NCBI RefSeq assembly: GCF_004005865.1
Contig: NZ_SACN01000001.1
Location: 186,001 to 250,000 of the forward strand
Direction: 5' to 3'
Source of the DNA: Sphingomonas crocodyli
Lineage (GTDB): Bacteria > Pseudomonadota > Alphaproteobacteria > Sphingomonadales > Sphingomonadaceae
DNA length: 64,000 nucleotides
Below the pieces are notes generated by a model. It made no database searches. It was not told the DNA's origin and worked only from the letters and a program-made list of their open reading frames with translations. Made by a program: the position numbers and the translations under genes. Numbering within the stretch: the first letter of the stretch is position 1; every line of letters starts with the position of its first letter. Of this stretch, positions 7,410 through 15,958 are shown one piece after another.

Positions 7410-8837
7410 TCAATCCATCTCGGCGTAGGTCTTGACCAGTTCGGTCAGGAAATCGCGGCCGACGAAGACCGAGCGGACCGAGCGGCGTTCGTTGAGGCCG
7501 TGGGCGCCATTGCCGTCGGGATCGCCCCACCCGCCCGGCGCGCCGTAAACCGGGATACCGATCGCCGCGAGGAAGATGCCGTCGGTCCCGCCGGTCGACA
7601 TGGACGGGATCAGCGGCACGCCCGGATAATATTTGGCGACCAGCTTTTCGGCCGGGCCGACGATCTTCGGGTCGAGGGGCGGCGGCACCGCCGGCGGGCG
7701 GATCGGCGGAACCAGGCTGATCTTCACCTTCGGATCGCCGATCACCTCCGTCAGCTTCGCCTGCACCTGTTCGACGCTTTCGCCGGGGAAGATGCGGCAG
7801 TTGATGTTGGCGGTCGCATGCTGCGGCAACGCGTTATTGGCATGGCCGCCATCGAGCAGGGTCGCGACGCAGGTGGTGCGCAGCATCGAATGGAAGCTGC
7901 GATCGGTCGACAAGGTCGCCGCCGCCTCCGCATCGGCCGGGTTCTTCGAAATGGCGAGCATCGCCGCGCCCATCGCATCCTTCCGCGACGCGCCAAGCTT
8001 GGCGAAATAGGCGCGGGTCGTGTCGCTGAGCGTTACGGGAAACTCGAAATCGCGCACCTTCGCGATCGCATCGGACAGCTCGTAGATCGCATTGTCGCGG
8101 ATCGGGACCGAGCTGTGCCCGCCCGCATTGAACGTCTCGATCTTGTAATTCTGGACCGCCTTCTCGCCGACCTGGATCGATTGCGAGACGACCTTGCCAT
8201 GCCCGTCACTGCGCCCGCCGCCGCCTTCGTTGAGCGCGAATTCGGCCGCAATCAGATCGGGCTTGTTCTTCGCCAGCCAATCGGCGCCGTTGAAGGCGTA
8301 GGTCGTCTCCTCACCGCAGGTGAGCGCGAGCTTGATCGTGCGCTTGGGCACCTGCCCCGATTTACGCATCCGCGCGAGGATATCGACCCAGGTCGCGTCC
8401 ATCGCCTTCATGTCGGATGTGCCGCGCGCGTAAAAATAGCCGTTCTCCTCGATCAGGGTGAACGGATCGCGGGTCCAATCCTCGCGCTTCGCCTCGACCA
8501 CGTCGAGATGGCCGAGCAGCAGCATCGGCTTCACGGTCTTCGAACGGCCCTGAAGGATCGCGACGAGGCCGCCTTCCTTGGGATTTTCGGGCGTGGCGAA
8601 CAGGGTCAGCTCGCTGTCCTTGAACCCGGCGGTCTTCAGATGCGCGGCCATCTTCTCGGCCGCCAACGTGCAGCTGCCCGCCGACAGGGTCGTGTTGGTT
8701 TCGACCAGTTCCTTATAGAGCGCGCGAAACTCGACCTGATCGGGGCGCAGCGGCCCCATCGGCGGCCCGGCATCCTGCGCCAGCGCAGGCGCCGCCACCA
8801 GCGCGCTCGCCGCCATCAACTTCGCCCATGCCCGCAT
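7410..8837 (-). CDS. M20 family metallopeptidase, secreted
   Basis: 475-residue zinc aminoacylase/carboxypeptidase-type hydrolase. A signal peptide ends near APALAQ. Metal-binding motifs are LLLGHLDVVEAKREDW (His, Asp), the bridging Asp region GTSDMKAMD, the catalytic CGEETT, and a late STGGTDGIFL...GAHGLNE segment. The dimerisation domain lies in the middle. The start at 8837 is preceded by AGAGGG at good spacing; an ATG at 8855 with a CAGGGA box is the alternative. Homologues act on peptides or N-acyl amino acids; the substrate here is unknown. It is convergent with the TonB-like gene and both lie inside the split ribosomal cluster. Confidence 0.88.
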   Translation of the reverse strand: MRAWAKLMAASALVAAPALAQDAGPPMGPLRPDQVEFRALYKELVETNTTLSAGSCTLAAEKMAAHLKTAGFKDSELTLFATPENPKEGGLVAILQGRSKTVKPMLLLGHLDVVEAKREDWTRDPFTLIEENGYFYARGTSDMKAMDATWVDILARMRKSGQVPKRTIKLALTCGEETTYAFNGADWLAKNKPDLIAAEFALNEGGGGRSDGHGKVVSQSIQVGEKAVQNYKIETFNAGGHSSVPIRDNAIYELSDAIAKVRDFEFPVTLSDTTRAYFAKLGASRKDAMGAAMLAISKNPADAEAAATLSTDRSFHSMLRTTCVATLLDGGHANNALPQHATANINCRIFPGESVEQVQAKLTEVIGDPKVKISLVPPIRPPAVPPPLDPKIVGPAEKLVAKYYPGVPLIPSMSTGGTDGIFLAAIGIPVYGAPGGWGDPDGNGAHGLNERRSVRSVFVGRDFLTELVKTYAEMD

Positions 8838-9077
8838 GCTGCCCGCCCTCTTCATGTCCCTGATGATGCCATCAAAGCACATCGGCAGGGCGCGACGGAA
8901 GGGGCGATTCAGAGGGCGCACGATTCGGCGAAAGTTGTCAAACTTGTCACTACGTCGGCTTCGGAATCGCTTCCCCGATACGGCCCGGTGACATGATGCA
9001 CGCCGAAGGTGGGGTAGTTCGACATGCGATCTGCGTAACGCCGGGCGGGCATGTAGGACAGCGCCTGCTCTATGTTC

Positions 9078-9232
9078 GTCACCCCGGACTTGATCCGGGG
9101 TCCCGCTTCTTTGCTCCCTCTCCTCCTCGCGACGATAAAAGAAGAAAGAAGACCCTCATCCAAACCTTCTCCCGCACGCGGGAGAAGGCTTCAGAAGGAA
9201 GAAGCGGGACCCCGGATCAAGTCCGGGGTGAC
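9078..9232. repeat. palindromic intergenic element, 34-base perfect arms
   Basis: The arm at 9078-9111 (starting GTCACCCCGGACTTG) is the exact reverse complement of 9199-9232. Nested inside is an 11-base hairpin, CCTTCTCCCGC (9165-9175) with GCGGGAGAAGG (9178-9188). The first 21 bases of the arm recur at 31892-31912. This behaves like a REP/MITE-type dispersed element of sphingomonads. Confidence 0.9.
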
Positions 9233-9262
9233 GGTTTGAGGATAGAAGGCGCGCAAACAAAA

Positions 9263-9286
9263 AGGGCCGGGATTGCTCCCGGCCCT
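9263..9286 (-). terminator. rho-independent terminator of rplKA
   Basis: AGGGCCGGGA (9263-9272) pairs with TCCCGGCCCT (9277-9286) over a TTGC loop. On the minus strand it is followed by TTTTTGTTT. It sits 26 bases beyond the rplA stop. Confidence 0.9.
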
Positions 9287-9311
9287 CTCTGTTTCGAAAG
9301 GCGTGAACCTA

Positions 9312-10010
9312 TCAGGCGGCCGAAACGTCGGCGACGTCGAGCTTGATGCCCGCGCCCATCGTCGAGCTGATGGCGGCCTTCTTGAGGTACTTGCCCTTGG
9401 CGCCGGCCGGCTTCGCCTTGACGATCGCGTCGACGAAGGCGTCGAAGTTGGCGCGCAGGTCTTCCGCCGGGAACGACGCCTTGCCGATGCCCGAGTGGAT
9501 GATGCCGGCCTTTTCGACGCGGAACTCGACCTGACCGCCCTTGGCGGCCTTCACGGCCTCACCGACGTTCATGGTCACCGTGCCCAGCTTCGGGTTCGGC
9601 ATGAGGCCCTTCGGACCCAGGATCTTACCCAGGCGGCCGACGAGGCCCATCATGTCCGGGGTCGCGATGCAGCGATCGAAATCGACCGTGCCGCCCTGGA
9701 TCTGTTCGAGCAGGTCTTCGGCACCGACGACTTCGGCGCCGGCGGCCTTGGCTTCGTCAGCCTTGGCGCCGCGCGCGAACACGCCGACGCGAACGTCCTT
9801 GCCGGTGCCCTTGGGCAGCGTGACGACGCCGCGGACCATCTGGTCGGCGTGCCGCGGATCGACGCCGAGATTCAGCGCGACTTCGATCGTCTCGTCGAAC
9901 TTCGAGGTGGCGTTGCTCTTGGCGATCGCGATCGCTTCATCGACGCCGTACAGCTTGTTCGCGTCGACCGAGGCGGCCTGGTTCTTCTGCTTCTTGCTCA
10001 GCTTGGCCAT
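9312..10010 (-). CDS. rplA: 50S ribosomal protein L1
   Basis: 232-residue L1-stalk protein, full family length. Seen are [36 protein letters not shown], the signature-type [30 protein letters not shown], and the C-terminal [15 protein letters not shown]. The gene follows rplK with a four-base gap and ends in a strong terminator. L1 classically represses its own rplK-rplA mRNA. Confidence 0.98.
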   Translation of the reverse strand: MAKLSKKQKNQAASVDANKLYGVDEAIAIAKSNATSKFDETIEVALNLGVDPRHADQMVRGVVTLPKGTGKDVRVGVFARGAKADEAKAAGAEVVGAEDLLEQIQGGTVDFDRCIATPDMMGLVGRLGKILGPKGLMPNPKLGTVTMNVGEAVKAAKGGQVEFRVEKAGIIHSGIGKASFPAEDLRANFDAFVDAIVKAKPAGAKGKYLKKAAISSTMGAGIKLDVADVSAA

Positions 10011-10014
10011 CGAA

Positions 10015-10446
10015 TCAGCCCTCCACCACTTCGAGGCCCATCGCGCGGGCCGAGCCTTCGATGATGCGGGTCGCCGCGTCGATGTCGTTCGCGTTCAGAT
10101 CCTTCATCTTGATGTTCGCGATGTCGGCCAGCTGCGAACGCTTGATCTTGCCGGCGCTTTCCTTGCCAGGCGCCTTCGAGCCCGACTTCAGGTTGAGCGC
10201 CTTCTTGATCAGATAGGTCGCCGGCGGGGTCTTCGTCTCGAATGAGAAGCTGCGGTCGGCATACACGGTGATCTTGGTCGGCAGCGGGGTGCCGACTTCC
10301 TGATCCGCAGTCGCGGCGTTGAACGCCTTGCAGAATTCCATGATGTTGACGCCGCGCTGACCGAGCGCGGGGCCGATCGGCGGCGACGGGTTCGCCTTGC
10401 CGGCCGGAACCTGCAGGTTGATATAACCTGTAATCTTCTTAGCCAT
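10015..10446 (-). CDS. rplK: 50S ribosomal protein L11
   Basis: 143-residue L11, full length. The N-terminal [24 protein letters not shown] and the rRNA-binding C-terminal helix region ([24 protein letters not shown]) are intact. It forms part of the GTPase-associated centre needed for factor binding and the stringent response. A 134-base gap from nusG is the likely site of L1 feedback control. Confidence 0.98.
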   Translation of the reverse strand: MAKKITGYINLQVPAGKANPSPPIGPALGQRGVNIMEFCKAFNAATADQEVGTPLPTKITVYADRSFSFETKTPPATYLIKKALNLKSGSKAPGKESAGKIKRSQLADIANIKMKDLNANDIDAATRIIEGSARAMGLEVVEG

Positions 10447-10580
10447 GTTTCACTCACTCTGTAGAGGCGATGCCCGAAGGCGCCGCCGGTTCAAGTTTAG
10501 CGGTTCATGCGGCGGCCGAAGCCCCCTCCCGCGAACATCCCGGCCGAAGCCGGAATTCATTGTGCACCCGAGGGCGCGAA

Positions 10581-11120
10581 TTACTTGACGCGCTCGACCT
10601 GCTCGAACTCGAGCTCGACCGGGGTCGCGCGGCCGAAGATCGACACCGACACCTTGACGCGGCTGCGATCGAAATCGAGCTCCTCGACGGTGCCGTTGAA
10701 GCTGGCGAAGGGGCCGTCGAGCACCTTGACCTGATCGCCGATCTCGTAATCGACCTTGAGCTTCGCCTTGGGCGCAGCGGCGGCCGCTTCTTCCTTGGTG
10801 TTCAGGATGCGCGCCGCTTCAGCTTCGCTGATCGGCTGCGGCTTGCCCGAAGAGCCCAGGAAGCCCGTCACCTTCGGCGTGTTCTTCACCAGGTGATAGA
10901 CGTCGTCGTTCATGCTCAGCTTCGCCAGCACATAGCCGGGGAAGAACTTGCGATCCGACGTGATCTTCTTGCCGCGGCGAACCTCGGTGATCTTTTCGGT
11001 CGGAACCTCGACAGCCTCGACGAGCTGTTCAAGGCCCAGGCGCGTCGCATCGGCGAGGATGGCTTCCTTCACCTTGTTTTCGAAGCCCGAATAGGCGTGA
11101 ATGATGTACCAGCGCGCCAC
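10581..11120 (-). CDS. nusG: transcription termination/antitermination protein NusG
   Basis: 179-residue NusG. The NGN domain begins ARWYIIHAYSGFENKVKEAI and contains FFPGYVLAKLSMND and the VTGFLGSSGKP loop. The KOW domain (residues about 125-178) holds GDQVKVLDGPFASFNGTVEELD and ends FEQVERVK. The GTG at 11120 has AAGGGA ten bases upstream; the longer upstream frame is secE read out of frame. The protein binds RNA polymerase and couples it to Rho or the ribosome. It lies 14 bases after secE. Confidence 0.97.
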   Translation of the reverse strand: MARWYIIHAYSGFENKVKEAILADATRLGLEQLVEAVEVPTEKITEVRRGKKITSDRKFFPGYVLAKLSMNDDVYHLVKNTPKVTGFLGSSGKPQPISEAEAARILNTKEEAAAAAPKAKLKVDYEIGDQVKVLDGPFASFNGTVEELDFDRSRVKVSVSIFGRATPVELEFEQVERVK

Positions 11121-11134
11121 GCGATCCGTATCCC

Positions 11135-11332
11135 TTAGCCCAGCAGCGACAGCAGCATCTGAACGATGCGGCTGAACAGCTGGTCGATGCCGAAGAAGAA
11201 CAGGCCAAGCACCATCGTCATGATGCCGACCATGACCGTGGTCATGATCGTTTCCTTGCGGCTGGGCCACACGACCTTCGCGGTCTCGGCCTTGACCTGC
11301 TGGATGAACTCGCCCGGTGAAGTCTTCGCCAC
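11135..11332 (-). CDS. secE: preprotein translocase subunit SecE
   Basis: 65-residue single-span SecE that clamps SecY. The cytoplasmic amphipathic segment carries the hallmark TAKVVWPSRKET, followed by one membrane helix (VMVGIMTMVLGLFFFGIDQLF). The GTG at 11332 has AGGAAGG seven bases upstream; TTG codons just before it are less well placed. secE-nusG directly downstream of tRNA-Trp is a widely conserved bacterial arrangement. Confidence 0.95.
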   Translation of the reverse strand: MAKTSPGEFIQQVKAETAKVVWPSRKETIMTTVMVGIMTMVLGLFFFGIDQLFSRIVQMLLSLLG

Positions 11333-11434
11333 CAACAAACCTTCCTAATAGCGACACGAGGCCGCGATCCGCCTTTCAAGCCTTTCGGCCGGCGAACCTG
11401 ACCTCGTCTCTCTCGCGATCCAACATCCAAAGGA

Positions 11435-11510
11435 TGGCAGGAGTGCACGGACTCGAACCGTGGGCCCTCGGTTTTGGAGACCGATGCTCTACCAACTGAG
11501 CTACACTCCT
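11435..11510 (-). tRNA. trnW: tRNA-Trp (anticodon CCA)
   Basis: The minus strand reads AGGAGTG for the acceptor 5' side, a D arm with AGCTCAGTTGGTAGAGC, an anticodon loop CTCCAAA (anticodon CCA), and a T arm with GGTTCGAGTCC. It closes with CACTCCT, discriminator G and an encoded CCA. All stems pair. It is 102 bases upstream of the secE TTG/GTG start region. Confidence 0.98.
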
Positions 11511-11577
11511 CCGGATCGGAGACGGCGGCACATAGCGGTGCGACCATCCAAGCGCAAGTGGCTGGGAGCGCGCAGGA

Positions 11578-12288
11578 TCAGGGTTTATAGACGATCTTGT
11601 CTTCCGCCACATCCCATCCGGCGCCGCCCTTGCCGTCGGCAGTGAAGGTGACGGGAACGGCGATTCGGTGGCCGCACGGCGCGAAGCTCCAAACCTCGCT
11701 CCACGATCCCTTGTAACGCAGGCCCAGCCGGTCGGGCGACAGATCGGCACTGCGACTGGCGACGCGCACCGCGACCGGGGCGATTCCCACCGGCTTGCAG
11801 CGCGGATCGGACAGCGCGAGCTTTGCGAGGGCAGGCCGGACGATCGCGGGCATCACCGCGCGAGCGAGCGAGGGCCAGGCAAGCCCTTCGCCGCGCCCGT
11901 CATAAAAGGCGCTCAGCGACTGCCCGTCCGCGCCGCGCAGGACGAGGATGCGGGCAGGGTCTTCGTCGGGGCAATTCTCGACCGTCGCCGAGACCAGCCA
12001 GCCATTTTCGATCCGCCCTGCGACGATCGCCTGCGTCACGAAATTGTCGAGCGTGACGGGGCGCAGCACGCCCAGCTTCACAGCGGCGGGCATGCAGCCG
12101 CCGCGCCGTTCGGCATCGACGCGCAGCACATCGGCGACGGCGCGCGCCAGCGGCTCGCCCTCGGGCAGCGGCTTGGCGTTGATCGCGTCGAGCTGGCGCG
12201 CCATTTCCTGCGCCCCCGCCATCGGATCGAGCGGGGCGGCGGCGGCCGGGACGGCCAGGGCTATGAGAACGAGGAGGAGAGCGCGCAT
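11578..12288 (-). CDS. hypothetical secreted protein
   Basis: 236 residues with a clear signal peptide (MRALLLVLIALAVPAAAA). I do not recognise a named family. Three cysteines are spaced through the mature part (GGCMPAAV, VENCPDED, SDPRCKPVG), with a fourth in FAPCGHR; these could form two disulfides in the periplasm. The C-terminus VPVTFTADGKGGAGWDV looks like a beta-rich periplasmic domain. It follows the acyl-AMP ligase on the same strand with a 17-base gap, so the two may be co-transcribed. Confidence 0.65.
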   Translation of the reverse strand: MRALLLVLIALAVPAAAAPLDPMAGAQEMARQLDAINAKPLPEGEPLARAVADVLRVDAERRGGCMPAAVKLGVLRPVTLDNFVTQAIVAGRIENGWLVSATVENCPDEDPARILVLRGADGQSLSAFYDGRGEGLAWPSLARAVMPAIVRPALAKLALSDPRCKPVGIAPVAVRVASRSADLSPDRLGLRYKGSWSEVWSFAPCGHRIAVPVTFTADGKGGAGWDVAEDKIVYKP

Positions 12289-12305
12289 GCGCCCTCTATG
12301 CCCGA

Positions 12306-14030
12306 TCAGGCCGCGATGTCGTAGCCCTGGATCTCGCCCGCCAGATAGAGGTTGCGCGCCTTGGCGCGGCTGAGCTTGCCCGAGCTGGTCTTCGGCAGGG
12401 TGCGCGGCGGCACCAGTTCGACGACGCAGTGCATGCCGGTGATCGCGCGCACCTTCTCACGAATCTGTTCGCGCAGGCGGGCACGCTCCTCGGGGTCCGA
12501 CGTGCGGCACTGGACGAGGACGGCGGGGGTTTCCTCGCCGCCTGGCGTCGTGATCGCGAAGGCGGCGATGTCGCCCGCCTTGAAGCCCGGCAATTGCTCC
12601 ACGGCCCATTCGATATCCTGGGGCCAATGGTTCTTGCCGTTGATGATGATCATGTCCTTGGCGCGGCCGACGATGTAGATATAGCCGTCCGAAATGTAGG
12701 CCATGTCGCCGGTGTCGAGCCAGTCGTCGACCATGCAGGCGGCGGTCGCTTCGTCGTCGCGAAAATAGCCGGTCATGATCGACGGGCCCTTCGCCCACAG
12801 CTTGCCGATCATCTTTTCGGGCAGGACGGCGCCGTCTTCGTCGCGAATCTCGACGGCCATGTCGCGCACCGGCTTGCCGCAATTGACGATCGAGCGGAAG
12901 CGGCGCGGGCGATCCTGGCTATGGTCGCCACCCGACAGCTGGGTCTCCTCGACCAGTTCGACGCGGATGCCTTCACCCGGCGGCATGATCGAGACGGCGA
13001 GGGTCGCTTCGGCCAGGCCGTAGCTGGGCAGGAAGGCATTGGCCTTGAACCCCGCCTCGGCAAAGGCATCGACGAAGGCCTGCATCACGTCCGGACGGAT
13101 CATGTCCGCGCCGTTGCCGGCAAGCCGCCAGCGCGACAGATCGAAGCGGTCGGCCGCCTTGGTCTGGCTCGACATGCGGCGTGCGCAGATATCGTAGCCG
13201 AAGGTCGGCGAATAGCTGATGCTCGTGCCCTCGTTCCGGCTGATCATGTCGAGCCAGGCGAGCGGACGGCGGGCGAAATCCTCGGTCTTCAGATAGTCGG
13301 TCGACACCTGGTTCGCGACCGGCGACAGGAAGCAGCCGACCAGACCCATGTCGTGATACCAGGGCAGCCACGAAATGCAGCGATCACCGTCCACCAGTTC
13401 CATGCCATGCGAATGCGCGGCGAGATTGTTGAGCAGAGCGCGGTGCGTGACGGCGACGCCGTGGGGGAAGCGGGTCGATCCGCTCGAATATTGAAGATAG
13501 GCGATGTCGTCGCCATCGGCGCGGACCAGATCGACCGCCGGGGCGTCGGCCGCGTTGAAATCTTCGTAGGAGACGCTCTCCACGCCGCGCTGCGCGCCCG
13601 CGGCACCCGCCATTTCGGCGAGTTCGGCCGGGAACAGGAACAGGCGCGGGTCCGACGAGCCGAGCTGGACCGCCAGCTGATCGATATAGCTGTCCTTGCC
13701 GCCGAAGCTGGTCGGTAGCGGCAGCGGCACCGGCCACGCACGCGCATAGACCGCACCGAAGAAGGCCACCGCGAAATCGACACCGGTTTCGGCGACCAGC
13801 GCGATGCGATCGCCAGGCGCAATGCCCGCGGCGATCAGGCGATGCGCGTGGACGATCGCATCCGCACGCAGTTCGGCGAAGCTGTACGGGCGCGCCAGAT
13901 TGCCGCGCGCATCATGAAAATTGAGGCCGCGCACGCCGCTGGCGGCATAATCGAGCGCCTCATCGAGCGTGTCGAAGTCGGCGAAACGTCGGGCAAGCGT
14001 GTCGGTCGTCGGCGTCGGCACAAGGGCCAT
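12306..14030 (-). CDS. fatty acyl-AMP ligase (FAAL)
   Basis: 574-residue ANL-superfamily enzyme that would activate a fatty acid as acyl-AMP and pass it to an acyl carrier. It contains YLQYSSGSTRFPHGVAVTH (nucleotide loop), LPWYHDMGLVG, PSYGLAEATL and DDWLDTGDMAYI. The PLPLPTSFGGKDSYIDQL stretch and spacing fit the FAAL-specific type rather than acyl-CoA ligases. The C-terminal catalytic Lys lies in LPKTSSGKLSRAKAR. The ATG at 14030 follows GAGGAAA at good spacing. No carrier protein or polyketide synthase gene is adjacent, so the acceptor is unknown; membrane lipid biosynthesis is one possibility. Confidence 0.88.
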   Translation of the reverse strand: MALVPTPTTDTLARRFADFDTLDEALDYAASGVRGLNFHDARGNLARPYSFAELRADAIVHAHRLIAAGIAPGDRIALVAETGVDFAVAFFGAVYARAWPVPLPLPTSFGGKDSYIDQLAVQLGSSDPRLFLFPAELAEMAGAAGAQRGVESVSYEDFNAADAPAVDLVRADGDDIAYLQYSSGSTRFPHGVAVTHRALLNNLAAHSHGMELVDGDRCISWLPWYHDMGLVGCFLSPVANQVSTDYLKTEDFARRPLAWLDMISRNEGTSISYSPTFGYDICARRMSSQTKAADRFDLSRWRLAGNGADMIRPDVMQAFVDAFAEAGFKANAFLPSYGLAEATLAVSIMPPGEGIRVELVEETQLSGGDHSQDRPRRFRSIVNCGKPVRDMAVEIRDEDGAVLPEKMIGKLWAKGPSIMTGYFRDDEATAACMVDDWLDTGDMAYISDGYIYIVGRAKDMIIINGKNHWPQDIEWAVEQLPGFKAGDIAAFAITTPGGEETPAVLVQCRTSDPEERARLREQIREKVRAITGMHCVVELVPPRTLPKTSSGKLSRAKARNLYLAGEIQGYDIAA

Positions 14031-14206
14031 GATCGTTCTTTTCCTCACTCGATCGGGGTCGTCCGCGCCGCGCAAAACCGGCATTTTCTGCCGATATTCG
14101 CGCGCGGAAACCCGGTCGGGTTAATGGGCCCAAGGCCCGCAATGTTACGCTTTTACAATCGCTCCCGCGTTCAAAATCCGGCCCGACTGTGGCACAAAGA
14201 TGGCGC

Positions 14207-14740
14207 ATGCCATACGAAACCCGAAAGCCGCGCCCCTATGACCGCGCCGGCCTCGACAGGATAGCCCTCGCTTATGTCGGCCGTTATGCGACGACGCGCG
14301 CCAAGCTGGCGGACTATCTGCGCCGCAAGCTGCGGGAGCATGGCTGGGCCGGGGAAGGGCCGGCGCCGGTCGACGCGATCGTCGATCGGATGCGCGAGCT
14401 GCGCTACGTCGACGACGAAAGCTTTGCCCGATCGCGCGCCGACTCGCTGTCACGGCGCGGCTATGGCGGACGCCGGATCGCCGCCGCGCTCGCCGCCGCC
14501 GGGATCGATCGCGATGTGGCGGCAGACGCCGCGCCCGACGAGGAACAGGCCGAAGCCGCCGCGATCGCCTTTGCCCGGCGCAAGCGGATCGGCCCCTTCG
14601 CCACCGGCACGGTTGATCGCGAATCGCGGAACCGCGCGCTTGCGGCGATGCTTCGCGCAGGACATAACCCCGCGATCGCACGGCGGATCATCGATCTCGA
14701 TCCGTCCCTCGACGGGACCGAATTGGATGATTGGCCGTAA
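14207..14740 (+). CDS. recX: RecX family regulatory protein
   Basis: 177-residue RecX-like protein, a modulator of RecA filaments. It shows the three-helix repeat pattern: RIALAYVGRYATTRAKLADYLRRKL, then DRMRELRYVDDESFARSRADSLSRRGYGGRRIAAAL, then AAMLRAGHNPAIARRIID. ATG 14207 is used; an upstream GTG at 14189 is possible. No recA is in view, which is common for alphaproteobacteria. It is divergent from the acyl-AMP ligase. Confidence 0.85.
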   Translation: MPYETRKPRPYDRAGLDRIALAYVGRYATTRAKLADYLRRKLREHGWAGEGPAPVDAIVDRMRELRYVDDESFARSRADSLSRRGYGGRRIAAALAAAGIDRDVAADAAPDEEQAEAAAIAFARRKRIGPFATGTVDRESRNRALAAMLRAGHNPAIARRIIDLDPSLDGTELDDWP

Positions 14741-14827
14741 AAACATCGATTGAAATCGAGTTATAAGCAGCTTCGTTTCACAAATGTTATATGTTAACTT
14801 AGCCGGTAAAGGGCAGGTGTTTCGATA

Positions 14828-15424
14828 ATGAACGAACAGTCGGTTGCGTCCCTATCCATGCGCGATTCCGGCGATGTCGCCGACGACGGTCGTCTTGTGT
14901 CTGCAGCCAATGAACCTGCCGAAACCGTAGTCGGTGCGGTCAAGTGGTTCGACGCCACCCGCGGCTTCGGTTTCATTGCGGCCGATGGCGGGCGCGGCGA
15001 CGTTCTGGTCCACTTCTCGGTTCTGCGCGATCATGGCCGCCGGACATTGCCCGAAGGCGCGCGCGTGGCTTGCGAAGTCGTGGCGCGCGATCGCGGCCTG
15101 CAGGCGCGCCGCATCCTGGCAATCGACCTGTCAACCGCGACCGGCCCCGATCCCGATCTGATCGCCCGCCGCAATGCCGACCGCGTCGATCCGATCGCGC
15201 TGATCGACGATGCCGGCGAGCCCGAGCCCGTGATCGTTAAATGGTTCAACCGGCTGAAGGGTTACGGCTTCGTCGTGCGCGACGGCGATACGCAGGACAT
15301 CTTCGTCCATATGGAGACGGTGCGCCGTGCCGGCCTCGCCGATCTCCTTCCCGAAACGCGGATGCGCGCGCGGATCGCCGCGGGCCGCAAGGGGCCGCTC
15401 GCGGTCGAACTGATCACGGACTGA
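14828..15424 (+). CDS. double cold-shock domain protein
   Basis: 198 residues carrying two cold-shock domains. Domain 1 (about 37-105) has [16 protein letters not shown] and VLVHFS; domain 2 (about 135-198) has [16 protein letters not shown] and IFVHMET. The RNP1 and RNP2 aromatic residues are present in both. Two-domain proteins of this layout are typical of alphaproteobacteria and act as single-stranded RNA/DNA chaperones, often in stress or stationary phase. The upstream 87 bases are strikingly AT-rich against the background, consistent with a strong promoter and leader. The DUF192 gene follows by five bases. Confidence 0.92.
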   Translation: MNEQSVASLSMRDSGDVADDGRLVSAANEPAETVVGAVKWFDATRGFGFIAADGGRGDVLVHFSVLRDHGRRTLPEGARVACEVVARDRGLQARRILAIDLSTATGPDPDLIARRNADRVDPIALIDDAGEPEPVIVKWFNRLKGYGFVVRDGDTQDIFVHMETVRRAGLADLLPETRMRARIAAGRKGPLAVELITD

Positions 15425-15429
15425 TTTCC

Positions 15430-15903
15430 ATGCTGCGTTTTCGTATTGCCGTGGCGCTCGCCTGCGCGACGCTGGCTGCCTGTGCGCCGACCGCCACCAC
15501 CGCCGCCAAGGCCGACGCGAAGGCGGCGGTTCCGCTGACGATCAAGACGGCGACGGGCGAACGCCATTTCCTGGTCGAGGTCGCGCGCACTTTTGAAGAG
15601 CAGGAGCGCGGGCTGATGTTTCGCACCAGCCTGCCCCCGCAGGGCGGCATGATCTTCCCGATGGTGCCCAATCGGGTGGCGACCTTCTGGATGAAGAACA
15701 CGCTGATCCAGCTCGACATGATCTTCATCCGCGCCGACGGCACGATCGCGCGGATCGCGACCGCCCAGCCCGAGACGCTCGACACGGTCGATTCGGGCGA
15801 GCCGGTCGCCGCGGTGCTCGAAATCGTGGGCGGCGGCGCGGCCAAGGCCGGGATTGCCGAGGGTGATCGCGTGATCTGGGCCGATCCCGCCCGCCATCAC
15901 TGA
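15430..15903 (+). CDS. DUF192 family lipoprotein
   Basis: 157 residues. The N-terminal signal ends in a lipobox (TLAAC), so the protein is probably lipidated at that Cys. The DUF192 core reads TFEEQERGLMFRTSLPPQGGMIF, FWMKNTLIQLDMIFI and a closing GVxEGDRV-type segment. The family's function is unsettled. The order cold-shock gene then DUF192 is recurrent in alphaproteobacteria, and the spacing of five bases implies one transcript. Confidence 0.88.
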   Translation: MLRFRIAVALACATLAACAPTATTAAKADAKAAVPLTIKTATGERHFLVEVARTFEEQERGLMFRTSLPPQGGMIFPMVPNRVATFWMKNTLIQLDMIFIRADGTIARIATAQPETLDTVDSGEPVAAVLEIVGGGAAKAGIAEGDRVIWADPARHH

Positions 15904-15958
15904 TATTGCACGCGCCCCTATATTGCGTAGGGGCGGTTATCCGGGCTAAGCGGCGCTC

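Larger units (their letters stand above)
8838..9311. other. 474-base intergenic region with a large palindromic repeat
   Basis: No gene could be supported. The left part (8838-9077) must hold the promoter and leader of the M20 gene. The right part is the 155-base inverted repeat (9078-9232) and the rplA terminator, both listed separately. An open frame on the minus strand (8909-9163) runs into the repeat and is not accepted as a gene. Confidence 0.6.

Noticed and set aside
8909..9163. 84-codon minus-strand open frame
   Set aside because: It starts inside the palindromic repeat, lacks a ribosome site and has no family; kept only as a low-interest observation.
9078..9232. CRISPR-like or tRNA-like structure
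   Set aside because: Only one pair of inverted arms and no direct repeats with spacers or cloverleaf; a palindromic dispersed repeat explains it better.
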